From assembly GCF_900660745.1 (NCBI RefSeq), contig NZ_LR215048.1, positions 682,001 to 746,000 of the forward strand: a stretch of 64,000 bases of DNA. The letters are read 5' to 3'. Below the pieces are notes generated by a model, which saw only the letters and a list, made by a program, of their open reading frames with translations, did not search any database and had not been told where the DNA came from. The DNA is from Haploplasma axanthum. Lineage in GTDB: Bacteria > Bacillota_I > Bacilli_A > Acholeplasmatales > Acholeplasmataceae. A program made the translations under genes and the position numbers. Positions 10,127-19,409 of this stretch are shown piece by piece. Positions within the stretch are counted from its first letter, which is position 1. Each line of letters starts with the position of its first letter.

Positions 10127-10771
10127 ATGAAAAAAGAATATAAAGAAAAGAAAATGCATACAATAATAAATACTGCATCAGATTGGGTATTAAGAGTTAT
10201 TTTGATTAACTTTTTAGTAATAGCCACATCTTTATTAATAATTACAATATTACCTGCTTTTCAAGCAGGATATAGACTTTTTTCTGATTATTTAGAAAAA
10301 AATGAGGAAAATATATTTAAGGCATATTTTAAATATTTAAAAGAAGATTTTTGGAATAAAGTTATTTTAGGGACAATGACATTGGTTCTTATCGTTATTG
10401 CTGTTGTAAGTAATTTACATTATCAAAATATGATAAGAACTGAACCTAAAATAATTGCGTATTTAGGATTTTTTGTAACTTTAGTGATGGGAGTAACAAT
10501 TATATTGATATCACTTTATTTTCCACTAGCATTTACAATGTCTGATAAAAAAAATATTGATTATATATTTAAATTGTCTTTCTATTTAGCAGGAAAGTAT
10601 ATAGTTAGAACTATATTATTAGTTATTATAGCAATTACACCTGGATTACTTTTATTAACATCAACAACAATATTACTGTTAGTATTTTGTGGAATCGCAT
10701 TACCAATACTAAGTAATGTAATTATAACAAGTAAGCCAAGGTTATTTTTAAAAAAACTAATGGAGGATTAA
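10127..10771 (+). CDS. YesL/DUF624-like membrane protein
   Basis: About 214 residues with four to five membrane helices. The opening (TASDWVLRVILINFLVIATS, then PAFQAGYRLFSDYL) is characteristic of the YesL family found beside CUT1 sugar transporters in Firmicutes. The ATG at 10127 is chosen over the GTG at 10118 because GAGGTGG lies five bases before it. Function in the family is unknown; the gene neighbourhood supports a transport-accessory role. It is separated by one base from the namZ-like gene, which links uptake and catabolic halves of the operon. Confidence 0.7.
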   Translation: MKKEYKEKKMHTIINTASDWVLRVILINFLVIATSLLIITILPAFQAGYRLFSDYLEKNEENIFKAYFKYLKEDFWNKVILGTMTLVLIVIAVVSNLHYQNMIRTEPKIIAYLGFFVTLVMGVTIILISLYFPLAFTMSDKKNIDYIFKLSFYLAGKYIVRTILLVIIAITPGLLLLTSTTILLLVFCGIALPILSNVIITSKPRLFLKKLMED

Positions 10772-10772
10772 A

Positions 10773-11906
10773 ATGAAACTAGGGATAGAAAGAATTGATG
10801 AATTTATTAATATTTTTAAAAATAAAAGAGTTGGATTAATAACAAACCCAACAGGTGTTGATAAAGATTTAAAAACAAGTGTTGACATTCTTAATGAAAA
10901 AGTAAAATTAACTGCATTATTTGCTCCTGAGCATGGGATTAGAGGAAATATTGAAGCTGGTGAGAAACTTAGTACATATATAGATGAAGTAACAAACCTG
11001 ACAGTATATTCTTTATATGGAGAAACAAGAAAACCAACAAAAGAGATGCTTTCTGAAGTTGATGTTTTATGTTTTGATATCCAAGATGTAGGGGCAAGGT
11101 TCTATACATATATATATACAATGGCATATTCGATGATTGCAGCAAAAGAGTTGAATAAAGAGTTTGTTGTTTTTGATAGACCTAATCCATTAGGTGGGAA
11201 AATTGAAGGGAATATTTTAGATTTAAAATATAGATCATTTATAGGATATTATGAAATTCCACAGCGTCATGGCTTAACGATTGGGGAACTTGCTCAATTA
11301 TTTAATGAAGAATACAAGATTGGAGTTAAGCTTCATGTAATACCAATGTTTGGTTGGAAGAGTGATATGGAATATAGTGATTTAAATAGAAACTGGATTT
11401 TACCTTCACCGAATCTACCAACATTAGAAAGTGCGTATATTTATTTATCAACATGTATTTTTGAGGGAACAAATGTATCAGAGGGACGCGGAACAACTAA
11501 ACCATTTTCATTCATAGGTGCTCCTTGGCTTAATAATAGGTTAATAATTAGAAAGTTAAGAGAATTTAATGTTGAAGGTGTTGTTTTTAGAGAAGTTTAT
11601 TTTAAACCAACATTTTCAAAATATAAAGATGAACTTTGTAATGGAATAGAATTCATTGTTACTGATTTTAAAAAATTTAGACCTGTTTACTTTGGAATGA
11701 TTCTAATAATTTTGATAAGAGACAATCATGAAGAGTTTAAATTCAATAAACCATACAGTGAAGGAAGAGAACCAATGATTAATCTAAATATAGGTAGTAA
11801 TTATATTAAGGACAAAACGAAGAACTTGGATGAAATAAAAGAAATGTTTCAAGTTGATGATGAAATATTCGAAAAAATAAGAAGGAGATATCGTTTATAT
11901 GATTAA
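10773..11906 (+). CDS. namZ: Exo-beta-N-acetylmuramidase NamZ (DUF1343), cytoplasmic form
   Basis: A 377-residue protein of the NamZ/YbbC family, which removes MurNAc from the non-reducing end of peptide-free glycan. The family motifs are all present: APEHGIRG (51-58, with the presumed catalytic Glu), DIQDVGARFYTY (102-113), DRPNP (135-139) and RHGLTIGE (165-172). A good site GGAGG precedes the ATG. Unlike the secreted Bacillus protein it has no signal peptide, so it should act in the cytoplasm on imported MurNAc-GlcNAc-type saccharides. It overlaps the nagZ-like gene by eight bases. Confidence 0.88.
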   Translation: MKLGIERIDEFINIFKNKRVGLITNPTGVDKDLKTSVDILNEKVKLTALFAPEHGIRGNIEAGEKLSTYIDEVTNLTVYSLYGETRKPTKEMLSEVDVLCFDIQDVGARFYTYIYTMAYSMIAAKELNKEFVVFDRPNPLGGKIEGNILDLKYRSFIGYYEIPQRHGLTIGELAQLFNEEYKIGVKLHVIPMFGWKSDMEYSDLNRNWILPSPNLPTLESAYIYLSTCIFEGTNVSEGRGTTKPFSFIGAPWLNNRLIIRKLREFNVEGVVFREVYFKPTFSKYKDELCNGIEFIVTDFKKFRPVYFGMILIILIRDNHEEFKFNKPYSEGREPMINLNIGSNYIKDKTKNLDEIKEMFQVDDEIFEKIRRRYRLYD

Positions 11907-13473
11907 ATATGATTTATCAAAAATGACATTGAGAGATAAAATAGGACAGCTAGCGATGTTTGGATTTGATGGGACAACAGTTACTGATGATTTAATTAAT
12001 ATGGTGAAGAAATATAAATTAGGAAATGTTATTTTATTTGCAAGAAACATAAAAACTCCAGAACAATTATATAATCTAACGAAAAATATTCAAAAATTAG
12101 CAATTGAGGAAATAGGTTTCCCAATGTTTATTAGTATTGATCAAGAAGGTGGTATGGTTACTAGAATTTTTAATGGGGCAACTTTCTTTCCAGGTGCAAT
12201 GACTATTTCAGCAACAAATAATCCTAATAATGCATATGAAGTAGGAAAAGCAATGGGAATAGAATTGGATGCACTTGGCATAAATATGAATCTTGCACCT
12301 GTCTATGATGTTAATAATAATCCTAATAATCCAGTTATAGGGGTAAGAAGTTTTTCTGATAAACCTGATGTTGTATCTGAATATGCAAATAGTTTTATGA
12401 AAGGATTACAAGAGCAAAATGTCTTTGCAACAGCTAAACATTTTCCTGGCCATGGAGATACTAATATTGATTCACATCTTGGGCTTCCAATTATTAATCA
12501 CGATTTAAAACGTTTAAATGAGATTGAATTTAAACCTTTTATTAGTGCGATTAATAATGGTATAAAAGCAATTATGAGCACGCATATTAATTTCACAAAA
12601 CTAACAAATGATGGGTATCCAGCAACGTTAAGTAAGGATATAATGACTGGATTACTTAGAGAAAAGTTTGGATTTGAAGGTTTGATTGTATCTGACGGGA
12701 TGGGAATGAAAGGTGTCGTTGATAAATATACTACTGAGGAAGCGTGTGTACTCGCGATTAAAGCAGGAATCAATTTGATTTGTGTATGTCACAGTCACGA
12801 ACCAAGACATGAGACATTTGAGACAATATATAGAGCAGTTGAAGAAGGAAGAATTACAATTGATGAGATCGATGAAAGAGTAAAAAGAGTTTTAGAGGCC
12901 AAAAAGGAAATTAATATAAAAAATATTGATAATGAGTACGAAACTGTTAAAAAAAATATTGAAAATACTGAACATCAAAAGTTGGCATATAGTCTAGTAG
13001 AAAATGCGATAACACTTGTTAAAGGGAACCCCTTTAATCTAAAGGAAAAAACTTTATACATCGGAATAATACCAAGAGCGTTAACAATAGCAGATGACGA
13101 TATAAAAATTTCTAAATTACTAAATCCTATATACAACATTAAAAATTTAGATGTTATTATTGCGGATATTAACCCGGATTATAAACAGATTGAAGAATTA
13201 GTTTCAACATGTAACAAGTATAATCAGATTATTTTTACTACATATAATAGTAATACTAATATAGGACAAATAAATCTTATTGAAAGTATAAGTGAATTAA
13301 AGAAAGATTTTCATGTCGTTTCATTAAGAAATCCTTATGATTTGTATTATACGAAGTCGATAATGAATTATGTTTGTTTATATGAATATACACCTAACTC
13401 AATTAAAGTGTTAAGTAAGTACTTGAAAGGGGAAATAAGTTTAAATGGGAGGATACCAATAAAATATGAATGA
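11899..13473 (+). CDS. nagZ: Beta-N-acetylglucosaminidase NagZ, GH3 family
   Basis: A 524-residue GH3 protein. The NagZ signature KHFPGHGDTNIDSH lies at 180-193, containing the Asp191/His193 pair that serves as acid/base in this family, and the nucleophile is Asp266 in VSDGMGM. A C-terminal alpha/beta domain (about 345-524) follows, as in the two-domain Firmicutes enzymes. It releases GlcNAc from GlcNAc-MurNAc or chitobiose-like units. There is no signal peptide, so the substrate must be imported. It overlaps namZ upstream and the kinase gene downstream by eight bases each, showing close coupling. Confidence 0.9.
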   Translation: MIKYDLSKMTLRDKIGQLAMFGFDGTTVTDDLINMVKKYKLGNVILFARNIKTPEQLYNLTKNIQKLAIEEIGFPMFISIDQEGGMVTRIFNGATFFPGAMTISATNNPNNAYEVGKAMGIELDALGINMNLAPVYDVNNNPNNPVIGVRSFSDKPDVVSEYANSFMKGLQEQNVFATAKHFPGHGDTNIDSHLGLPIINHDLKRLNEIEFKPFISAINNGIKAIMSTHINFTKLTNDGYPATLSKDIMTGLLREKFGFEGLIVSDGMGMKGVVDKYTTEEACVLAIKAGINLICVCHSHEPRHETFETIYRAVEEGRITIDEIDERVKRVLEAKKEINIKNIDNEYETVKKNIENTEHQKLAYSLVENAITLVKGNPFNLKEKTLYIGIIPRALTIADDDIKISKLLNPIYNIKNLDVIIADINPDYKQIEELVSTCNKYNQIIFTTYNSNTNIGQINLIESISELKKDFHVVSLRNPYDLYYTKSIMNYVCLYEYTPNSIKVLSKYLKGEISLNGRIPIKYE

Positions 13474-14374
13474 TTTAATTATTGGAATTGATGGCGGAGG
13501 AACAAAAACCTTAGCTGTTCTTTGGGATAAAAAAGGTAATGAAGTAAAAAGAGTAACAAAAGGGTTTGCTAATTTTAGTGTTGATGCTATTGAAACAATG
13601 AAGAACATTGAAGAAGCGATAAATGAACTATATGAAAAAGAACATAATTATACTATCGTAATTGGGGCGGCAGGAGACTATTCAAATGATGGGAAAAACA
13701 TTTTTATTGAATATTTAAGTAATAAATATAAATCTAAAGTTGTATTAGAATCGGATGGTTATTTAGCTTTAAATTCAATTTCAAGACTAGAAAATGAAAA
13801 TGTTTTAATTGTTGTTGGTGGAACTGGAAGTATTATATATGCGAATGATAAAGAAAGAGTTTTTAGAGTTGGTGGATTTGGACATATTATTGGCGATGAA
13901 GGATCGGCATATCATTTGGTAATTGAAGCTATTAGATATTTAATCAATGATTATGAAAAAAATGCTGAATTAAGTACATTTTCTAAAGAGTTTATGAATT
14001 TACTTCAAATTGAAGATATACAAGATATTAAATCTTTTGTATATGGACATAGTAAGGATTACACTGCGGGTTTTTCTAAACTGATTAGTAAAATGGCATT
14101 GAATGGCAATAAAAAAGCAATTGATTTATTAGAAAATGAAGGTAAATTATTAGCAGAACAGGTTTATAGTGCGTATAAAAAAATGGGTAATGAGAGAATT
14201 AAAATAGCGTTAAGAGGTGGTTTTCTTAAAAATGCACCATATGTAAAAGAAAAATTTATTAAAGAACTAAAAGAATTAAGAATTAATTACTTGATTGATA
14301 CGAAAGAAATTGAACCAGTATATGGTGCATATAATATTGCAATTAAAATTAATAATATTGGAAAGGAAAACTAA
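13466..14374 (+). CDS. murK: BadF/BcrA-type sugar kinase, probable MurNAc/GlcNAc kinase
   Basis: A 302-residue ASKHA-fold kinase. The phosphate-binding motif GIDGGGTKT lies at residues 7-15, a second glycine-rich motif VVGGTGS at about 117, and VGGFGHIIGDEGSA at about 136 is typical of the GlcNAc kinase/MurK group. Because uptake here is by ABC transporters rather than a PTS, free MurNAc must be phosphorylated before MurQ can act; this gene, placed directly before murQ, fits that step. GlcNAc is a likely second substrate. A plain GlcNAc kinase cannot be excluded by sequence reading alone. Confidence 0.75.
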   Translation: MNDLIIGIDGGGTKTLAVLWDKKGNEVKRVTKGFANFSVDAIETMKNIEEAINELYEKEHNYTIVIGAAGDYSNDGKNIFIEYLSNKYKSKVVLESDGYLALNSISRLENENVLIVVGGTGSIIYANDKERVFRVGGFGHIIGDEGSAYHLVIEAIRYLINDYEKNAELSTFSKEFMNLLQIEDIQDIKSFVYGHSKDYTAGFSKLISKMALNGNKKAIDLLENEGKLLAEQVYSAYKKMGNERIKIALRGGFLKNAPYVKEKFIKELKELRINYLIDTKEIEPVYGAYNIAIKINNIGKEN

Positions 14375-14410
14375 TACAGTTTGTATAAAATATATTAGAA
14401 GGTGAAATAT

Positions 14411-15319
14411 ATGAAAATGGTTGATATTAGTAAAATTACGACAGAAACAAGAAATGAGAAAACAAAGAATATTGATGTTTTAACAACACGTGAAATTGTT
14501 ACTCTTATTAATGAAGAAGATAAGAAAGTTGCATATGCTGTTGAATTAGCAATGGATCAAATTGTTACAGTTGTAGATCAAATTACAGAAGTATTTCAAA
14601 AAGGTGGAAGATTAATATATATTGGCGCAGGAACTAGTGGTAGACTTGGAGTTCTAGATGCAAGTGAGTGTCCACCAACATATGGAGTTTCACCTGATAT
14701 GGTTGTAGGGATAATTGCAGGGGGAGATCATGCGCTTAGATTTGCAGTAGAAAGTGTAGAGGATTCAAAAAAAGAAGCAGTTAAAGATTTAAAAAATCAT
14801 AATCTGTCTGAAAAAGATATTTTGATTGGAATAGCTGCAAGTGGTAGGACACCTTATGTAATAGGTGCTTTAGAATACGCTAATTCAATAGGCGTAAAAA
14901 CGGCATGTATTACAACAAGTGTTAATTCCTTAGTTGCAAAAGCAGCGAAATATCCAATTGAGGCAATTACAGGACCAGAAGTTGTTACTGGATCAACAAG
15001 AATGAAATCTGGAACAGCACAAAAAATGATTGCAAATATACTGACAACATCATCAATGATAAAAATTGGGAAAGTATATGAAAATTTGATGATTGATGTC
15101 AAAATGTCAAATGAAAAACTAATATCACGTGCTCAAAGAATAATTGTTGATATTACTGGTGTGACTGCCGAAGTCGCAATGAAATATTTAAAAAAATATG
15201 ATTCTGTAAAATATGCAATTTTTGCAATTATGTCTAATATTGAAGAATATGATAAAATCCAAGAATTGTTAGAAGAGAATCAAGGGAATATACGTAAATC
15301 ATTACAAAAGATAAAATAA
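14411..15319 (+). CDS. murQ: N-acetylmuramic acid 6-phosphate etherase MurQ
   Basis: About 302 residues, usual length for MurQ. The SIS-fold signature GAGTSGRLGVLDASECPPTY lies at 72-91; Glu86 and Glu114 fall at positions matching the catalytic glutamates of the family. It splits MurNAc-6-phosphate into GlcNAc-6-phosphate and D-lactate. The ATG at 14411 is chosen over the GTG at 14402 because AGAAGGTG lies six bases before it. The gene stands between the kinase and a GNAT gene, and nagA/nagB follow to process its product. Confidence 0.95.
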   Translation: MKMVDISKITTETRNEKTKNIDVLTTREIVTLINEEDKKVAYAVELAMDQIVTVVDQITEVFQKGGRLIYIGAGTSGRLGVLDASECPPTYGVSPDMVVGIIAGGDHALRFAVESVEDSKKEAVKDLKNHNLSEKDILIGIAASGRTPYVIGALEYANSIGVKTACITTSVNSLVAKAAKYPIEAITGPEVVTGSTRMKSGTAQKMIANILTTSSMIKIGKVYENLMIDVKMSNEKLISRAQRIIVDITGVTAEVAMKYLKKYDSVKYAIFAIMSNIEEYDKIQELLEENQGNIRKSLQKIK

Positions 15320-15331
15320 GGAGAAAAGATA

Positions 15332-15808
15332 ATGGCCGATTTAGTTGTTAATCTTTATGAAAGAGAATATTTGAAAGATTCGAAGATTGAATTGAAAAAT
15401 AAAGAACTTAAAATTAAAAGATTATTATCACCAAATGCAGATAAATTAGTAGAGTTTGTAGAAGAAAATTTTAGTATTGGTTGGGCAAGTGAGGTTAAAG
15501 CGGGAATTTATAAATCAAATCCTTCATGCTTTGTTGCAATAGATAATGGTGAGATTGTTGGATTTGCATGTTATGATGCAACAGCAAAAGGTTATTTTGG
15601 ACCAACAGGGGTTAATCCAAAGTATCGAGGTCTGAATATTGGGCAAGTCTTATTGTTAACAACTTTAGATGCTATGAGATCAGATGGGTATGGTTATGCA
15701 ATAATCGGTGGTGTTAGTGATAGAGTTGTAGGTTTTTATTCTAAATACTGTAATGTAATAAAACTAGATGCAAAGCCGGATTTATATTCAAGGTTAATAA
15801 ATAGGTGA
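15332..15808 (+). CDS. GNAT-family N-acetyltransferase
   Basis: A 158-residue single-domain acetyltransferase. The acetyl-CoA binding pattern is visible in FGPTGVNPKYRGLNIGQVLL (about 90-109), where RGLNIG is the R/Q-x-x-G-x-G/A-type loop. AAGGAG precedes the ATG, and the stop overlaps the region before nagA. Its substrate is unknown. Location between murQ and nagA makes an amino sugar, for instance glucosamine or muramic acid from N-deacetylated peptidoglycan, an attractive but unproven substrate; a protein or amino-acid acetyltransferase remains possible. Confidence 0.75.
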   Translation: MADLVVNLYEREYLKDSKIELKNKELKIKRLLSPNADKLVEFVEENFSIGWASEVKAGIYKSNPSCFVAIDNGEIVGFACYDATAKGYFGPTGVNPKYRGLNIGQVLLLTTLDAMRSDGYGYAIIGGVSDRVVGFYSKYCNVIKLDAKPDLYSRLINR

Positions 15809-15813
15809 GAAAA

Positions 15814-16929
15814 ATGAATTTTAAAAAGATAAATATAGTTTTTCAAAATGAAATTTTGATGACCAGTTTAAAAATTAAGGATGGAAAGATAGAGTCGATT
15901 GGAAAAACATGTAATTTAGATGGATATGAACTTGAAGATTATTACTTAGTTCCAGGATTTATTGATCAGCATATTCATGGAGCGGCTGGTTATGATTTTA
16001 TGGATGCAACAAATGAGGCATTAGAAAAAATATCAACTGCTTTATTGGCGGAAGGAACAACTTCGTTTTTAGGAACAACAATGACGCAAAGTATTGATAA
16101 TATTGATAAATCAGTGAAGAATCTAGTTCCCAAAAAACTAAGTGGAGCAAATCTATTAGGTGTACATCTTGAAGGTCCTTTTATCAATGAGGTATTTAAA
16201 GGTGCACAACCTTTTGAATACATAATTCCAGCAAACCTTGATATTTTCAAGAAATGGAATTCGAATTATAATATTAAACTTGTAAGTTTAGCACCAGAAA
16301 AAGATAAAGACCATGAGTTCATTAAATACTGTAGAAATAGTAACATTATAGCTTCTATTGCCCATACAAATGCTACACATGAAGAAGTTCAAAATGCATT
16401 AAATGATGGAGTAAAAGGATTTACACATGCTTTCAATGCTATGAGTAGATTACATCATAGAGATATTAATGTGGTTGGATCAATGTTATTATATGATGAT
16501 TATTACGCAGAAGTTATTTGTGATGGAATACATGTAAGTAGAGAAGCCGTAAAACTTTTATACAAACAAAAGGGAAGAGAAAAAATGATTCTTATTACTG
16601 ACAGTATGAGAGCAAAATATTTACCAGATGGTAAATCAGAGTTGGGTGGACAAACTGTTTTTGTCAATGGAATGGAAGCACGACTTGAAGATGGAACATT
16701 AGCAGGAAGTATCTTAAAAATGAATGATGCTGTAAAGAATGTAATAAAGTTTGCTAATGTCGATTTAATTGATGCAATATATATGGCGTCCACTTCACCA
16801 GCTAGAAATTTAGGATTAAAGAATAAAGGATATATTTCAGAATTAATGGATGCTGATTTAGTTATTTTGGATAAAAACTTAGATGTTTATATGACAATTG
16901 TTGGCGGTGTAATTAAATATGAAAGGTAA
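15814..16929 (+). CDS. nagA: N-acetylglucosamine-6-phosphate deacetylase NagA
   Basis: A 371-residue amidohydrolase. Metal and catalytic residues expected for NagA are seen: His53/His55 in PGFIDQHIHG, Glu120 in HLEGPF, His184 in IAHTNAT, His205 in FTHAFNAM, and Asp263 in ITDSMRA. It converts GlcNAc-6-phosphate to glucosamine-6-phosphate and acetate. The ATG at 15814 is preferred over the GTG at 15805 because AGGTGAG precedes it and the alternative lies inside the ribosome site. It overlaps or abuts nagB, which takes its product. Confidence 0.94.
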   Translation: MNFKKINIVFQNEILMTSLKIKDGKIESIGKTCNLDGYELEDYYLVPGFIDQHIHGAAGYDFMDATNEALEKISTALLAEGTTSFLGTTMTQSIDNIDKSVKNLVPKKLSGANLLGVHLEGPFINEVFKGAQPFEYIIPANLDIFKKWNSNYNIKLVSLAPEKDKDHEFIKYCRNSNIIASIAHTNATHEEVQNALNDGVKGFTHAFNAMSRLHHRDINVVGSMLLYDDYYAEVICDGIHVSREAVKLLYKQKGREKMILITDSMRAKYLPDGKSELGGQTVFVNGMEARLEDGTLAGSILKMNDAVKNVIKFANVDLIDAIYMASTSPARNLGLKNKGYISELMDADLVILDKNLDVYMTIVGGVIKYER

Positions 16930-16933
16930 TAAT

Positions 16934-17665
16934 ATGAAAATATATATTTTTGATAATAGTGAGGCACTCTTTGAAAGATTGTCTTCTTTCTATATAAAGG
17001 AAATAAAAAGTAATCCATCATTAAAACTAGGTTTAGCAACAGGTGGAACACCAGTACCTTTATATGCAAAACTTGTTGCTGATCATAAATTAAACGGAAC
17101 GTCATATCAAAATGTTAAAACGTTTAATTTAGATGAATATATAGGAATTAATGAAAACCATGAACAAAGCTATAGAACTTTCATGAATTCTAATTTATTT
17201 AATCATATTGATATTAAAATGAGTAACACAAATATACCAAGAGGCAATACTAAAGATAATTATGAAGAAATTAGAATTTATAATAAAATATTAGAAGAAA
17301 ATGTAATAGATATTCAACTTTTAGGAATAGGTACTAATGGACATATAGGATTTAATGAACCTGACTCACAATTTGATTCTAAAACAAGGATTGTTTCATT
17401 AAGTAAAGAAACAAGATATTCGAATGAGAGGTTTTTCAAATCAATAGACGAGGTTCCTACTCATGCAATCACTATGGGGATTGGCAGTATAATGAATGCA
17501 AAAAAAATTATTTTAGTTGCAACAGGAAATAATAAGGCTTCTATAATCAAAAAAATGATTGAAGAAAACATTACAAAAAATGTACCAGCTTCAATACTTC
17601 AAACCCATGATGATGTTGTGATTTATTTAGATAAAGAAGCGGCATCGCTGTTAAGTGTGAAATAA
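16934..17665 (+). CDS. nagB: Glucosamine-6-phosphate deaminase NagB
   Basis: A 243-residue isomerase/deaminase. LATGGTPVPLY (35-45), the active-site segment NLDEY (65-69) and GIGTNGHIGFNEP (131-143) are classic NagB motifs. It converts glucosamine-6-phosphate to fructose-6-phosphate and ammonia, delivering carbon to glycolysis. An ATG at 16919 overlaps nagA, but the ATG at 16934 follows GAAAGGT at normal spacing and gives the usual family N-terminus. Short like the monomeric Bacillus type, without the C-terminal allosteric extension. Confidence 0.94.
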   Translation: MKIYIFDNSEALFERLSSFYIKEIKSNPSLKLGLATGGTPVPLYAKLVADHKLNGTSYQNVKTFNLDEYIGINENHEQSYRTFMNSNLFNHIDIKMSNTNIPRGNTKDNYEEIRIYNKILEENVIDIQLLGIGTNGHIGFNEPDSQFDSKTRIVSLSKETRYSNERFFKSIDEVPTHAITMGIGSIMNAKKIILVATGNNKASIIKKMIEENITKNVPASILQTHDDVVIYLDKEAASLLSVK

Positions 17666-19399
17666 ATGATTAATGCAGTTAATGAACTTAGAAAGCATGG
17701 ATATCAATTTGCCGATAATATAAAAGAGATGATAATTTCAAGTGAGACAAAAATTATAAACCAAAAGTTATATTATAAAAACATCCCGGAAGGGTTATTA
17801 TTGTTAACATATTATTCTGTTAATAATGAACATATTTCCTTTACAAATAACTTTAAAACTTTTGGAACAATGATTGATTTATCTAGAGGGGCTGTTTTTA
17901 ATGTTAATTATATTAAAGAGCTTATTAGAAAAAAAGCCATGATGGGTGTTAATGAAATTTGGCTTTATATGGAAGATGTATATGAATTAGAAAAATATCC
18001 GATATTTGGATACAATAGAGGCAAATATACAAAAAAAGAATTAATAGAAATAGTTAAGTACTCAAAAATTTTTGGGGTAAAACTTATTCCCACAATTCAA
18101 ACACTTGGACATATGGAACAATTTTTAAGTTGGTATCAAACTTCAAAGTATAAAGATCAATCAAATGTCTTACTTGTTGGATTGGATGAAACATATGAAC
18201 TAATTAATGAGATGTTTAGTGTTTTATATAGTATTTTTGAAACTACAAAAATACATGTTGGATTGGATGAAACATTTGGCTTTGGATTTGGTAATTATTA
18301 TAAGAAAAATGGTTATCAAAGACCAATTAACGTGTTTTTAGAACACCTAAACAAAGTGAATGATCTAGCGATTAAAAATGGATTTAAGGATATCTTAATA
18401 TGGTCTGATATGTTCTTTAGATTTCATAGTAAGACAAATTATTATTATGATACTGAAATTGAATTTACAAAAGAGATTATTAGCAAAATTCCTGAAAATG
18501 TAAAATTAGTATATTGGGATTATTATAATAACAATCTTGATAAAATAACAAAAATGCTGGAAAATCATTTGAAACTGAGTCGAAATATAATTTTTGCATC
18601 TGGAACATGGATTTGGACAAGATTTACTTATGATAAGAAAAAAACTGATGATACTGCAATGAAACATTTGGATGCTGCAATAAAGAAGAATATTGATGAA
18701 TTTATACTAACACAATGGATGGATGATGGTGCATATGGAAATCATATTACAACGTTATTGGGGGTATTTGAATTATCAGTGAAAGCGAATATTAAAAATC
18801 AAAAATCAAACGATGTATATAAATTTATCGTAAAAGAAGAATATGATGATTCACTTTTGAGAACAAAACTTAATGATACTAAATTTAGTCAGGTTGGAGT
18901 TTTGTGGGATGAAATTCTTTTTTCACCATACTTGAATAATCAAACAGGAAATGAAATTAATAAGTATTTGGATTTGATTAAAGAACAAAGAAAACTCGTT
19001 AATTTATATAAGAATAAAGATTTATTTGATTTCGAATATACAATAGCAAGTATAAATTTTTATAAGATTAAAGCAAAATATAAGTTCTTACAAGCATATT
19101 TAAATAACGAAAGAATTAATGTTAAGAATGAATACAAGAAAATGATCTTTCACTTAAAAAGATTAAACAACATATATCGTTCCTTTTGGTATAAACGATA
19201 TAAACTTAATGGATTTGAAATTATTCAATCAAGATTAGCGACACAAATAATAAGAGCAAATGAAATGATTGAAATAGCAAGACAGTATAACGATGGAATA
19301 ATAAAAGAAATACCAGAGTTAAGTAATGATGTTGCAATAAAAAACGATGTAGTATTTGAAAAATATTCAAATATTGCTTATACTACAAAACCTTTCTAG
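17666..19399 (+). CDS. GH20-type beta-N-acetylhexosaminidase
   Basis: A 577-residue protein with a GH20-like TIM barrel from about residue 68. The hallmark Asp-Glu pair (substrate-assisting Asp, acid/base Glu) is seen at 201-202 in HVGLDETFGFG, and GHMEQF at 148 matches an upstream conserved loop. The last 170 residues are helical and of unknown role. No signal peptide is present, so it likely removes terminal GlcNAc or GalNAc from imported saccharides. The ATG directly abuts the nagB stop (TAAATG), implying coupled translation. Confidence 0.78.
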   Translation: MINAVNELRKHGYQFADNIKEMIISSETKIINQKLYYKNIPEGLLLLTYYSVNNEHISFTNNFKTFGTMIDLSRGAVFNVNYIKELIRKKAMMGVNEIWLYMEDVYELEKYPIFGYNRGKYTKKELIEIVKYSKIFGVKLIPTIQTLGHMEQFLSWYQTSKYKDQSNVLLVGLDETYELINEMFSVLYSIFETTKIHVGLDETFGFGFGNYYKKNGYQRPINVFLEHLNKVNDLAIKNGFKDILIWSDMFFRFHSKTNYYYDTEIEFTKEIISKIPENVKLVYWDYYNNNLDKITKMLENHLKLSRNIIFASGTWIWTRFTYDKKKTDDTAMKHLDAAIKKNIDEFILTQWMDDGAYGNHITTLLGVFELSVKANIKNQKSNDVYKFIVKEEYDDSLLRTKLNDTKFSQVGVLWDEILFSPYLNNQTGNEINKYLDLIKEQRKLVNLYKNKDLFDFEYTIASINFYKIKAKYKFLQAYLNNERINVKNEYKKMIFHLKRLNNIYRSFWYKRYKLNGFEIIQSRLATQIIRANEMIEIARQYNDGIIKEIPELSNDVAIKNDVVFEKYSNIAYTTKPF

Positions 19400-19409
19400 G
19401 AGAAATATT

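Noticed and set aside
19356..19409. N-terminal extension of the esterase overlapping the GH20-type gene
   Set aside because: No ribosome site, poor residues for the family start, while ATG 19410 follows TAGGAG.
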